From Streptomyces sp. CB02959 (lineage in GTDB: Bacteria > Actinomycetota > Actinomycetes > Streptomycetales > Streptomycetaceae), in NCBI RefSeq assembly GCF_002803155.1, contig NZ_NNBP01000023.1:108257-172256 (forward strand): DNA of 64,000 bases, read 5' to 3'. This document shows positions 33,825 to 42,331 of the stretch, piece after piece. The notes beneath the pieces are model-generated. The model had not been told where the DNA came from. It did no database searches and was given only the letters and a program-made list of their open reading frames with translations. Each line of letters starts with the position of its first letter. Position 1 is the first letter of the stretch. The translations under genes and the position numbers were made by a program.

Positions 33825-34593
33825 AACGTCTTGACCTGTTCCAAGACCTCGATGAGGGCGGTGGAGTCGTAGCTGCCGGGCTTGAGGTGGAAACACAGGC
33901 GGGGACCACGGTCGGGGTCGGTGGCGTGGTAGCCAAGAGCCGCGGCCATCGACGCCCGTTTCCAGTTCAACCGGTGCCGCAGGAGCGGAGTGCGGCCGCG
34001 GGGTGCGTAGGTGCGGCGGACCTGAGGCAACAAAGAGACACCCGATTCGTCGAGGAACACGATCCAGGCACGTGTGTTCACCGCCCCTTTTTGATGCGCG
34101 GCCACTCGTGCGCGATCCAGCGGGCGATCTCAGACTCGTCCCGCTCCACCGCCCGGCGCTCGGGACGCTGCAGACTCCACCCCAGCCGGCCGGTCAGCAG
34201 ACGCCACACCGACGCCCGCGACAGCCACACCCCCGTCACACGCTCGACGACCAGGCCGACTCGCTCCAAGGTCCACAGATCGGCCTCGAACCCATGAGCC
34301 TGGGCACCCCGCTCCAACGCCGCCCGCACCTCGTTCACCTGGCCGTCGTCCAACTTGGGCGGGCGACCAGTAGCCGAGCGCCGCCGCAAGGCCGAAGCTC
34401 CACCTCCCTCCCACACGCGCCTCCACCGCCGCACGCTCTCGGCACACACCCCCACCGCCCGCGCGATCTCCACATTCGACCCTCCCTCCTCGAACAACTC
34501 GACCGCCCGCACACGACGCGCCTCCGCCAACTGCGGCCGCGACAAAGGAGGAACAGAAGAACCAGACACAGAGGACGAAGGCAGATAGGGCAC
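33825..34593 (-). pseudogene. IS630 transposase, N-terminal part with a -1 frameshift
   Basis: The first frame (start 34593) carries the helix-turn-helix VELFEEGGSNVEIARAVGVC, then GRPPKLDDGQVNEVRAALER, and stops soon after HEWPRIKKGR. The second frame, one base back, continues GAVNTRAWIVFLDESGVSLL with the first catalytic aspartate and then HLKPGSYDSTALIEVLEQVK. The join lies in ATC AAA AAG GGG near 34087-34092, an A-rich run where -1 slippage could occur, as in several IS families. It could also be a plain mutation. The frame then runs into the IS5-type end at 33822. Confidence 0.8.
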
Positions 34594-34620
34594 CCCGACA
34601 CCCTCCCACCGACAAGACCT

Positions 34621-34644
34621 CCACCGAACTTACGAAAAGATCAG
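34621..34644 (-). repeat. IS630 right terminal inverted repeat
   Basis: It is the perfect reverse complement of 30347-30370 and is followed by TA at 34645-34646. Confidence 0.95.
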
Positions 34645-34724
34645 TAGTGCTGAGTTCCGCTATCTGTGGGCATAACACCTTGTAGCGGGGTGGATTCGGG
34701 TTTCGGGGCGGGTGTTGGCCGGTG

Positions 34725-35823
34725 GTGTTGCGGGCACGGCAGAGCCGTGATCAGGACGAGGAAGCGGTGGTGCGTCGGCTGGCGTGGGCACGCAAGGCGC
34801 CGCGGGATGCGGTGATGCGGGCCCGCATGGTCGAGTTGAGTTGGGACGGTTGGTGGGTACCGGCGATCGCCGTGGAGCTGTGGTGAGAAGACGGTGCGGC
34901 GGTGGCTGCACCGGTTCAACCGCTCCGGTCTGGAGGGGCTGGAGGATCTGGGTGGTCAGGGCCGCAAACGGCGGATCACCGAGGCCGAGCGGTCGAGAAT
35001 CATCGGTCTGGTCAAGCAGGCACCGCCGGGGCGGTTGGCCGTGGGGCCGGATGGGGAGTTGGTCGCAGCCGACGAGTCCGGTCCGCCGGAGTGGACGCTG
35101 GACGGCCTGGCCGCCGAGGCCAAGCGCCTGGGGATCCACGTCGGGCGTTCGCAGGTCCGCCGGATCTTGCTGGCCGAGGGGGTGCGGTGGCGTCGCACCA
35201 GGTCATGGACGCGCTCGAAGGATCCGGACTTCGAGGGAAAAGGACGCGGATCATCGAGCTCTACACCAGTCCGCCCGACGGCACCACGGTCGTGTGCGCC
35301 GACGAGCTCGGGCCGGTGATCCCGCGCACGTTCCCGTCGGCGCCGGGCTGGTCGCCGAACGGACACCGCAGCAAAGCCGAACTCGACTACAGCCGCGGAC
35401 CGAAGAAGACGTGGGTCTACGGCGCCTTACGCGTCACCGACGGCCATGCAGTCACGATGACCGCCCCCTCGCGTAACAGTGCCTTCTACCAGCAGTTTCT
35501 TCAGAAAGTCGAAGACGCCAACCCCACCGGGGAGATTGTGGTGGTCACAGACAACCTGTCGTCCCACAACAGTTTCTCCACCCGAATGTGGTTGGAAGAC
35601 CACCCGCGCATCCGACATATCTTCATCCCAGTCGGTGCCTGCTGGCTGAACCTGCAGGAAGGCTGATGGCGCATCTTCCGCAAAGCCGCCCTGGCAGGCC
35701 AGTCCTTCGCCGGGCCCAGCGAGATCGACCATGCCACCCGCCTCACAACCACCCAGCTCAACACCCGTGCCAAGCCGTGGGTGTGGGGCAAACCCACCCC
35801 ACCAACCCGCCAACTACGACGAC
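34725..35823 (+). pseudogene. Second IS630-family transposase, decayed
   Basis: Pieces of one transposase follow each other in different frames. The N-terminus (VVRRLAWARKAPRDAVMRAR) stops at about 34882. The next piece, EKTVRRWLHRFNRSGLEGLE to WTRSKDPDFEG, shifts frame again near 35240. It continues RTRIIELYTSPPDGTTVVCA, VVVTDNLSSHNSF and LNLQEG, where a TGA replaces the expected Trp codon at 35664-35666. After that IFRKAALAGQSFAG and LNTRAKPWVWGKP run on. That makes two frameshifts and one nonsense change. The left end starts next to the intact IS630; the right end was not found. It differs clearly from the first IS630 in sequence. Confidence 0.85.
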
Positions 35824-36043
35824 CTGCGCCGCCCCTGGGAGAAGCCCCTCGCACCAGACCGGCTCACCCCCGCGCGGGTGCGACGAGGCTATCCCCGCAT
35901 CCGGCGGGTCCTGGGCACTCCCGCCAGACCGCCGAAAGCCACCCGACCCGGCCCAGGCGCGCCCACCAGGCCGCACTACCAGCCCCGCACCCCGCCACCC
36001 CGTCGGCAAACATCCCCGCAAAAAGGACACCCCCCGACCCTGA
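35824..36043 (+). pseudogene. C-terminal remnant of another transposase
   Basis: The frame reads RRPWEKPLAPDRLTPARVRR, then GYPRIRRVL and KATRPGPG. It shifts by one base near 35965 to SPAPRHPVGKHPRKKDTPRP and a stop. This basic, proline-rich tail is shared by a group of Streptomyces IS4-like transposases. Nothing of the catalytic domain is present. It adjoins the decayed IS630, so one element probably landed in the other. Confidence 0.55.
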
Positions 36044-36055
36044 AAGCCGAGGGGA

Positions 36056-36074
36056 AAGCTTTAATTTCAAGCTT
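36056..36074. terminator. Weak A/T-rich hairpin downstream of the MATE gene
   Basis: AAGCTT-TAATTTC-AAGCTT can form a six-bp stem. It lies 25-43 bp beyond the end of the reverse-strand MATE gene, between it and the transposase debris. A terminator role is only a guess. Confidence 0.25.
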
Positions 36075-36098
36075 AAGTAAGTGGCAGCGGCATTGCGA

Positions 36099-37520
36099 CT
36101 AGGCCGCAGGAACAGGCTGTTCGATGGTGAACTTCGCACGCAGGGCGGTGCTGTAGCGGCGTAGGAGCAAGATGGCGGTGGCGGCGAGGCCGGTGAGCAG
36201 GCCGAGCCAGATGCCGAGGGTGTGGAGCTCGGCGGCGTAGCCCAGGAGCCATGCGGCGGGCAGGCCGATGAGCCAGTAGCCGATGAGGGTGATGCGGAAG
36301 CTGCTCTTGGTGTCATCGAGGCCGCGCAGGAGCCCGACGCCGATGTTCTGGGCGCAGTCGAAGAACTGCAGGACCATGATGACGAGGAGCAGGTGGGTGG
36401 CGATCGACACCGCCTGTGCGTCGCGGGAGCTGCTGGTGTCGAAGAAGGGGCTCAGCACCAGGTTGGACAGTGTGACGTAGACGATGCCCACCACGACCAT
36501 GACGGCGCCGGCGCAGGCCAGGGCGGTGTTCTTGATCCGCAAGGCCGCCTCGGGCCGGTCGAGGGCGAGTTCGCGGCTGACGTTGATGGATGCGGCGTGC
36601 GAGAGGCCGACGGCGACCTGGAAGACGATGTAGACGAGCTGGTTGACGGCGGTGTGCGCGGCCAGCGCGGCGCTGCCGAAGGAGCCGGCCATCAGGGCCG
36701 TGACGGAGAAGAAGCCGGCCTCCGAGCCGTAGGTCGCGGCGATGGGTACGCCGAGCTGGACCAGGCGGCGGACGGCGGCACGGTCGGCTTTGACGATGTT
36801 GAGGCTCAGGAGGGGCCCGAGGACGTTGTCCTTCTTCGCCGACAGGTAGAGGGCGAGGAAGGAGAGCAGGTAGACCAGGGAGGTGGCCACGCCGACGCCG
36901 GGCAGGCCCAGCTTGGGCAGGCCCCAGGTGCCGTGGATGAGCACCCAGTTGATGGCGGCATTTACGGCGACGGAGGCGATGGTGATCTGCAGCAGCGCCT
37001 GCGGGCGGCGCATGCCCACGGTGAACTGGCGGATTGCCTGGAACCAGAGGCAGGGCAGCAGTCCGGGGGCGAGGGCCAGCAGTATGGTCTGCGCGCGGGC
37101 GACGACGTCGGCTTCCTGTCCCAGGAAGGCCAGGGCCTGGCCGATGAGGAGCATCAGCACGGCCCCGGCGATGCCGGCGAGGGTGGCCACGGCCAGGCTG
37201 GCGCGAACGATCTTGCGTACCTCCTGGTCACCGTTCTGCTCGGCACTGTTCGGCGCGTTGTTCTCTTGGGCCGCTTCGGCACGTGCGGCGGCGCCGGCTA
37301 TCTGGTTGCCGACGGAGGTGACCAGACCGACGCCCATCGTGCGCAGCTGGTTGAAGATGACGATGGCCAGCCCGCCCGCCGCGAGGTCGGCTGTACCGAG
37401 CATGCCCATCATCACGGTGTCGGTGGTGGTCAGTGCCACTTGTGCGAGCTGCGTGAGGATAAGGGGGACGGCGAGGGTGGCCAGGGCGCGACTGTCGCGG
37501 AGGAGGGTGGTCAGCTGCAT
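36099..37520 (-). CDS. MATE-family efflux transporter, probable metallophore exporter
   Basis: The 473-residue protein has twelve hydrophobic segments arranged as two MatE repeats: first ALATLAVPLILTQLAQVALT with TDTVMMGMLGTADLAAGGLA, second VRRLVQLGVPIAATYGSEAG with FFSVTALMAGSFGSAALAAH. MATE proteins export cationic or amphipathic small molecules with a sodium or proton gradient. It is the last gene of the iron-box operon, so it probably exports the product of the four preceding enzymes. ATG 37520 is preferred; a TTG at 37532 that overlaps the upstream TGA is an alternative. An insert of about 25 hydrophilic residues (EAAQENNAPNSAEQNGDQEV) lies in a loop after the second or third helix. Confidence 0.9.
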   Translation of the reverse strand: MQLTTLLRDSRALATLAVPLILTQLAQVALTTTDTVMMGMLGTADLAAGGLAIVIFNQLRTMGVGLVTSVGNQIAGAAARAEAAQENNAPNSAEQNGDQEVRKIVRASLAVATLAGIAGAVLMLLIGQALAFLGQEADVVARAQTILLALAPGLLPCLWFQAIRQFTVGMRRPQALLQITIASVAVNAAINWVLIHGTWGLPKLGLPGVGVATSLVYLLSFLALYLSAKKDNVLGPLLSLNIVKADRAAVRRLVQLGVPIAATYGSEAGFFSVTALMAGSFGSAALAAHTAVNQLVYIVFQVAVGLSHAASINVSRELALDRPEAALRIKNTALACAGAVMVVVGIVYVTLSNLVLSPFFDTSSSRDAQAVSIATHLLLVIMVLQFFDCAQNIGVGLLRGLDDTKSSFRITLIGYWLIGLPAAWLLGYAAELHTLGIWLGLLTGLAATAILLLRRYSTALRAKFTIEQPVPAA

Positions 37521-37528
37521 GGCGGCTA

Positions 37529-38554
37529 TCAAATCCTGCGGAGTTTGGTGATCTTCTCGTCGATCTCGTGCTCGATGGCGGGATCAATGAGGTTGTGGGC
37601 GTTCATCCACTCGTCGTTGAAGACGGTGTCCATGTACTTCTCGCCGCCGTCGTTGACCAGGGCGACCATAGTGCTGCCCGGCGGGAGGGAAGGCAGGCGG
37701 GTCAGGGCCTCGTGGACGACTCCGCCCGCCGAGCCGCCGATCAGCAGACCTGTACGGGCCACGGCGCGGGCGGTGGCGAAGGCTTCGACGTCGCCGACCT
37801 TGACGCCTTCGTCGATCAGGTCGAAGTCGACGAGCGCGCCGATTTCGGCGCCCTCGGGGGTGCCGGTGCCGGACTGGTAGTAGTCGTGGGCCGGGCCGCC
37901 GAAGGCGATGGACCCCTTGGGCTCGACGCCGACGGTGGTGAAGTCGGGGTGGAGTTTGCGCAGTTCGCGGGTGGTGCCGCACAGCATGCCGCCGGTGCCC
38001 ACCGCACCGATCACGACGTCGATATCGCCGTCGAGTGCCTGGTGGAGTTCGTGGGCGACGGGGAAGTATCCGACGCCGTTGGCGGGGTTGTTGTGCTGCT
38101 CGGTGAAGATGGTGTTGTCCTGGCCGCGGGCCATGTCCTCGGCGAGCTCCTCGCGGGCGGCGGTGGCCAGCTCCTCGGTGCCGTCGTCGACCACATAGAC
38201 CAGCTCAGCGCCGAGCGCCTTCATGCCGCGCAGTTTGTCGGCGGCGGCATGGTTGTCGACGACGGCGGTGAAGGTGTAGCCGCGCTCGACTGCGATGACC
38301 GCCAGGCCCAGGCCGGTGTTGCCGGAGGTGGATTCGATGATGCGGCCCCCGGGCCGCAGCTCGCCGGCCTGCTCAGCGGCGTCCACCATCGCACGAGCCA
38401 TGCGGATCTTGGCGGAGCCGGTCGGGTTGTACATCTCCAGTTTGAGCAGCAGGCGGCTGCCGGTCTCGGTGCGGCACAGCTCCAGCAGCGGGGTGTATCC
38501 GATGAGGTCGGATATGCGGGAGACCACGGCGGGGCGCGCGAGGGCCTCGTTCAT
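37529..38554 (-). CDS. SbnA-like PLP synthase (cysteine-synthase fold)
   Basis: The 341-residue protein is a fold-type II PLP enzyme. The PLP lysine is in YNPTGSAKIRMARAMVDAAE, the carboxylate-binding loop is ESTSGNTGLGLAVIA and the phosphate cup is AVGTGGMLCGTTREL. It resembles SbnA, which joins O-phosphoserine and glutamate to N-(2-amino-2-carboxyethyl)-L-glutamate, more than CysK: the partner SbnB-like gene lies two genes upstream. In aminopolycarboxylate pathways such an enzyme builds the ethylenediamine backbone from serine and an amino acid. The start at ATG 38554 follows a GGAGTC ribosome site 30 bp after the decarboxylase gene. Confidence 0.87.
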   Translation of the reverse strand: MNEALARPAVVSRISDLIGYTPLLELCRTETGSRLLLKLEMYNPTGSAKIRMARAMVDAAEQAGELRPGGRIIESTSGNTGLGLAVIAVERGYTFTAVVDNHAAADKLRGMKALGAELVYVVDDGTEELATAAREELAEDMARGQDNTIFTEQHNNPANGVGYFPVAHELHQALDGDIDVVIGAVGTGGMLCGTTRELRKLHPDFTTVGVEPKGSIAFGGPAHDYYQSGTGTPEGAEIGALVDFDLIDEGVKVGDVEAFATARAVARTGLLIGGSAGGVVHEALTRLPSLPPGSTMVALVNDGGEKYMDTVFNDEWMNAHNLIDPAIEHEIDEKITKLRRI

Positions 38555-38583
38555 GGGAAGACTCCTGGGCGGGTCGAAGGAAG

Positions 38584-39960
38584 TCAGCATGCGGGGCGGC
38601 GGTCCAGGCGCCAGCGCGGGCGGTCGCCCGGGCGGTCCACTACGACCTTGGTGGGCAGCGGCAGGTCGTGGAAGGGGGATTCGTTGGAGTCCATCTGGTA
38701 GCCGGCCGTGTTCGGGTAGACGAGCAGGTCCCCGACCCTGGGTCGCGCGGGGAGGGGGATCTTGCGCCAGGTGAGCATGTCCGACTCCAGGCACGAAGCT
38801 CCTCCCACGCATGTGGGGTGGATGCCGCCGCCGGAGGGCCGGCCGGTGGGGGGCACCAGCTGCGGGTCGGGCAGATATTCGCTGTTGAACCACTGCTCGG
38901 ACAGGCTCAGGCTGGTGCCGTCGACGGTGACGATCTGGTAGTCCTCGCGGTCCTTGACGCCCTGGACGCGGAAGACGGAGGCTCCGGCGCCGTCCAGCAG
39001 GGCGCGGCCGGGCTCCATCATCAGCAGCGTGCCGGTGTCCTTCAGCCGTGCCGCGAGGGTTTCCTGTCCGCCCTCGGGGACGCTGTCCAGGATGGTGCGC
39101 AGGGCGTCGGCCCCGGCCACGGGTGAGTGGTACGGGTAGAAGTCGCCGCTCTGGAACGACTTGCGTGCGTGGTAGTGCTCGGGTCGCTGGTCGGCGAGGA
39201 AGGTGTGCCAGTGGACGGCCGAGCTGTAGTCGACCGCGAAGCCGCCGCCGATGCTGATCCGGTCGGCCTGCAGCCCCAGCACCCGGGCCTTCAGGCACAG
39301 GTCGACGAGCTCTCCGGCGAGGTCGGCGCGCGGCTGGGTGGCATAGCCGGACAGATGGAAGCTGAAGCCCTCCATCCGCACGGCGTCGCCAGCACGCACA
39401 CACCGGTCCAGCGCGATCTCGATCTCGGCTTCGTTCATGCCGAAGCGGCTGTGTGCTTGGGCGGGCGGCAGTCGGCGCAGCAGCACCCGGGCAGGGCGGA
39501 TCGTGCCGGTCAGCGCGAGCGTGATGAGCAGGTCGAGTTCGTCCAGCGCGTCCACGGCGATCAAAGAGCCCTGGAGGAGTGCGAGGCGCAGTAGTTCGTC
39601 GCTCTTGGCCGGGCCGGTGACGACGATGTTCTCGCCGCGCACCCCGTGCCCGAGAGCTTCGCTCATTTCCCCGGTGCTCGCGACGTCGACGCCTGCTTGG
39701 TGGGCGGCGCAGCGTTCCATCCATACTGCTGCCTTGTTGGCCTTCTTCGCGTAGTACACCCGCCCCTGCACACCCGCGTCGCTCAGGGCGGTGCGGAAGG
39801 CGGCGAGGTTGGCGTCGAAGCGGTGCGGCAGCAGGAAGTGGAAGGGCCCGCCGAAGGCGTAGGACAGTTCGTGCAGCAGGCCGCTGTCCAGTACCCGGTC
39901 GGTATCCGGGTCCGTGTGGGCGGGCAGCGTCGGGATGTTTGCGGTGTGCAGGTGGGTCAC
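38584..39960 (-). CDS. Type III PLP-dependent decarboxylase, SbnH/LysA-like
   Basis: The 458-residue protein is an alanine-racemase-fold decarboxylase. The PLP lysine region is VYYAKKANKAAVWMERC, followed by GVDVASTGEMSEAL, the HLSG and SIGGGFAVDY loops and the C-terminal-barrel MMEPGRALLD. HPTCVGGASCLESDML contains the conserved cysteine and E-S-D of the dimer active site. In staphyloferrin B synthesis SbnH decarboxylates a Dap-containing intermediate; here it could turn a 2,3-diaminopropionate unit into ethylenediamine. GTG 39960 overlaps the SbnB-like stop as GTGA. The frame continues upstream, but only as a shadow of the SbnB-like gene. Confidence 0.87.
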   Translation of the reverse strand: MTHLHTANIPTLPAHTDPDTDRVLDSGLLHELSYAFGGPFHFLLPHRFDANLAAFRTALSDAGVQGRVYYAKKANKAAVWMERCAAHQAGVDVASTGEMSEALGHGVRGENIVVTGPAKSDELLRLALLQGSLIAVDALDELDLLITLALTGTIRPARVLLRRLPPAQAHSRFGMNEAEIEIALDRCVRAGDAVRMEGFSFHLSGYATQPRADLAGELVDLCLKARVLGLQADRISIGGGFAVDYSSAVHWHTFLADQRPEHYHARKSFQSGDFYPYHSPVAGADALRTILDSVPEGGQETLAARLKDTGTLLMMEPGRALLDGAGASVFRVQGVKDREDYQIVTVDGTSLSLSEQWFNSEYLPDPQLVPPTGRPSGGGIHPTCVGGASCLESDMLTWRKIPLPARPRVGDLLVYPNTAGYQMDSNESPFHDLPLPTKVVVDRPGDRPRWRLDRRPAC

Positions 39961-40982
39961 TGCCACAGCGGCACCTGCATTCCCAGGCCCTGGTCGAGGG
40001 CGAGTTGGGCGAAGCGGTGGCCCAGGGCGATGTCGGTGACGACGAGTCCGCTGTTGTAGGCGAAGATGCGTTCCTTCGCGGACCGGCGGCCGGCGGTGAT
40101 GCCTGCTATGACGGGCGGGAACTCGGTGTCGACGGCGGGGAAGTTGCCGTTCTCGTCGGCCATGTCGGTGCCCGTCACCTTCATCTGTGCCTCGCTGGTG
40201 GCCACGACCCGGTCGGCGCGGTGGAGCGTGGAGGGTGCCAGCCCGTGGCCGACGAGGATCGAGAGCGCACCGGACTTGAGCCAGCCTGCCTCTACAGCTG
40301 CCGGGGTGTGGCTGCCGGCGGTGGCAACGATGATGTCGGCATCCGACGCTGCTGCCCGCGGATCGGTGACGATCTCCACGTCCCGGTCGGGGAAGCGCGT
40401 GCGCAGTTCCTCGCGTACCGCGGCGATGCCCTCGGAGTGGGTGCCGAACAGCATCAACCGGTCGAGGTCCGGCAGCGTCGTCAGCAGGAAGGGCAGGGCG
40501 AGCCGTCCTTGGGTGCCGGTGCCGATGACCAGGGCGCTGCGGGCGCCGGGCCGGGCGCATTCACGTGCCAGCAGGGCGGAGACGGCCGGGGTGCGCAGCG
40601 AGCCGATGCGGCCGCAGTCCATCATCGCGACGGGCAGGCCGGTGACGTCGTCGTAGAGGGTGAGCGCGGTGTAGTAGTGCTGCTCGTCGCGGCCTTTGTC
40701 GAGTCCGTGTTTGTACGAGGTCTTGATGGCGACGACGTTGCGGGAGCCGTCCCGGCCGAGCATCGCGTAGGAGACCGAGTGCCCGTCCTCGGGCTTGACG
40801 GTCAGCTTGCGGGGGTTGTCCGACTTTCCGGCGTGCAGGGTGCGGTAGGCGCCCTCCACGGTGGCGACGACATCGGCAAGGGATATGTCGATCCCGGCGA
40901 GGTCGCTGGTGGACAGGATGCGCAGGGTCTTGTCGTCGGTGGGTATGGAGTGGGCTTCGTCGGCCACGGTGATCTCGGTCAT
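39957..40982 (-). CDS. SbnB-like dehydrogenase (ornithine cyclodeaminase/mu-crystallin fold)
   Basis: The 341-residue protein has the OCD/mu-crystallin fold with an NAD-binding Rossmann segment SALVIGTGTQGRLALPFLLT. It shows the family stretches GHSVSYAMLGRDGSRNVVAI, AIKTSYKHGLDKGRDEQHYY and MMDCGRIGSLRTPAVSALLA. SbnB oxidatively splits N-(2-amino-2-carboxyethyl)-glutamate to 2,3-diaminopropionate and 2-ketoglutarate; related enzymes in aminopolycarboxylate pathways may instead reduce an imine. ATG 40982 has GAGGACAG upstream and removes an untypical 35-residue leader. It is coupled to the decarboxylase gene by a four-base overlap. Confidence 0.87.
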   Translation of the reverse strand: MTEITVADEAHSIPTDDKTLRILSTSDLAGIDISLADVVATVEGAYRTLHAGKSDNPRKLTVKPEDGHSVSYAMLGRDGSRNVVAIKTSYKHGLDKGRDEQHYYTALTLYDDVTGLPVAMMDCGRIGSLRTPAVSALLARECARPGARSALVIGTGTQGRLALPFLLTTLPDLDRLMLFGTHSEGIAAVREELRTRFPDRDVEIVTDPRAAASDADIIVATAGSHTPAAVEAGWLKSGALSILVGHGLAPSTLHRADRVVATSEAQMKVTGTDMADENGNFPAVDTEFPPVIAGITAGRRSAKERIFAYNSGLVVTDIALGHRFAQLALDQGLGMQVPLWQ

Positions 40983-41001
40983 CTCTGTCCTCGTGGGGGC
41001 T

Positions 41002-41997
41002 TCAGGCGGCGTGGGCTTCGATGGCGGCCTGGCCGTAGCCGTGCTCGTCCTCTTCGGCCAGGGGCCGCGTGCGGCGCGCCGGGACACGGACGGAGGCGCG
41101 CTTGAGCCACCGGTCGGTGCCGTCGTAGCGGGCCTGGAAGGGCACGCGGCCGTGGACGACGAGGTCGTTGTCGACGATCAGGACTTCGCCGGGGCTCAGG
41201 CTCACGGCGCCCGAGACGCGGGCGAGTTCGGCCGACAGACGCTCGTAGGCGGCCCGGTGGGCGGGGGAGGCGTCATCGAGGGGGGTGTAGGCAGGGTCGA
41301 AGCGGAGGGTGAGGCCGTCCTTGGCGTGGAAGAGCGTGGGCACGCCGGTCGGCTTCCCGCCGTCGTAGCCCTGCGCCTCGGTGTAGGCGTCGTCGGGGAG
41401 GATCGGCAACCGCGGCCGGGTCAGCAGCGCGATGTCGGCCTCGGAGAGCCGGACGTTGCGGATGCTCGCCGCGGTGGTGGCGATGTTGTCGTGGTTGCGC
41501 ATGCAGCCGAGCATCAGCAGGTGGGCACGCCCGGGGTGGAAGGCGTCCTCGGTGTGCGGGCTGAGCAGCACGGTGCTACTGGCGCCGGTCTGCTCGGTCT
41601 CGTGGCCGGGGGCGGGGACGATGTTGTGCACAAAGCGGCCGTCCTGCTGTCCTTCCCACGCGATGGGGTTGCCCATGACGGTGGCGAGCAGGAGCAGAAC
41701 GATGTCGTAGACGGCTGCGCTGTCGCCGGCAGTTGCCCAACTGGAGGGCGTGGGGCCTATCTCGGCGTCGTCGACATCCAGACCGCGCAGAACGAACAGG
41801 CCGGCGTCGGTGTCCACGGGGCGCAGCTCGTGGCGGATCGGCTCGCTCAGGTCGCCGGCGACTTCACCGACGCGGGCGAGGAGTTCGGGGGACGTGGCCG
41901 AGGTGCCGAATTCGGCGAGGATCTTCTGGGCGGCCTGGCGCAGTTCCCCGACGCTGGTGGCGTCGAGCTGACGGACGGGGGCGGCTCCCGTGGTCAT
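41002..41997 (-). CDS. Fe(II)/2-oxoglutarate amino-acid beta-hydroxylase, VioC/AsnO-like
   Basis: The 331-residue protein belongs to the clavaminate-synthase-like group. The metal triad is visible as H148 and E150 in LSPHTEDAFHPG and H282 in NDLVVHGRVPF, with the 2-oxoglutarate arginine in RWLKRASVRVPAR. The H-x-E rather than H-x-D is a hallmark of VioC (arginine) and AsnO (asparagine) hydroxylases. It is the first gene of the iron-box operon. In the context of SbnA/B-like genes, beta-hydroxyarginine is the most likely product, because the siderophore EDHA contains a hydroxyarginine. ATG 41997 has no strong ribosome site; an open frame runs upstream to 42240 but is not protein-like. Confidence 0.86.
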   Translation of the reverse strand: MTTGAAPVRQLDATSVGELRQAAQKILAEFGTSATSPELLARVGEVAGDLSEPIRHELRPVDTDAGLFVLRGLDVDDAEIGPTPSSWATAGDSAAVYDIVLLLLATVMGNPIAWEGQQDGRFVHNIVPAPGHETEQTGASSTVLLSPHTEDAFHPGRAHLLMLGCMRNHDNIATTAASIRNVRLSEADIALLTRPRLPILPDDAYTEAQGYDGGKPTGVPTLFHAKDGLTLRFDPAYTPLDDASPAHRAAYERLSAELARVSGAVSLSPGEVLIVDNDLVVHGRVPFQARYDGTDRWLKRASVRVPARRTRPLAEEDEHGYGQAAIEAHAA

Positions 41998-42151
41998 GTC
42001 GAGGTAATCCGTTTCCGTTGAAGGCGGGGGGAGGTCCGGTGCGACGCTGCGCAGCGATGGCGCAGCTCGCTCGACGAACCGACAAGAGGCGTTATGGGGG
42101 TTTTGCCTAGCGCTGGTGTCCGGCGGACAGTGACGAAGGTACCGACGACTC

Positions 42152-42170
42152 TTAGGTAAGGCAAACCTAA
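42152..42170. promoter_or_regulatory. Iron box (DmdR/IdeR type) of the biosynthetic operon
   Basis: TTAGGTAAGGCAAACCTAA has perfect TTAGGT/ACCTAA outer arms and closely matches the actinobacterial iron-box consensus. It lies about 155 bp before the hydroxylase start on the reverse strand. Fe(II)-DmdR binding would shut the operon off in iron-rich conditions. Confidence 0.9.
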
Positions 42171-42283
42171 CTTCAATATCCGACCGAGTGTCCGGTTTCG
42201 CGCAACTCTCACCCACAAAGGGCCGGTTGACGTCGACCAATCAAGGCATTGGACGTCGCGCGCCCTTGCGGAAACGGTTGCCA

Positions 42284-42302
42284 TTAGGGTAGGCAAACCT
42301 AA
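42284..42302. promoter_or_regulatory. Iron box (DmdR/IdeR type) of the uptake operon
   Basis: TTAGGGTAGGCAAACCTAA has one mismatch in the outer arms and lies 30 bp before the binding-protein start. The pair of boxes in one divergent region places export/biosynthesis and uptake under the same iron control. Confidence 0.88.
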
Positions 42303-42331
42303 GTAACTGGAACTGAGTGGAGCGAGGCAAC

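Larger units (their letters stand above)
30347..34644 (-). mobile_element. IS630-family insertion sequence, itself interrupted
   Basis: Both ends carry a perfect 24-bp inverted repeat beginning CTGATCTTTTCG (30347-30370 and 34621-34644). Each end is flanked by TA (30345-30346 and 34645-34646), the usual IS630/Tc1 target duplication. Removing the nested 3.1-kb element leaves about 1.15 kb, the normal IS630 size, with one transposase gene on the reverse strand. It landed between the broken lysin-like gene and the start of a second, decayed IS630. Confidence 0.93.

Noticed and set aside
37529..38554. Housekeeping cysteine synthase
   Set aside because: It is embedded in the iron-box operon beside an SbnB-like gene and lacks a cysE partner.
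39957..40982. Ornithine cyclodeaminase for proline synthesis
   Set aside because: The SbnA-like partner, decarboxylase and iron box point to metallophore synthesis.
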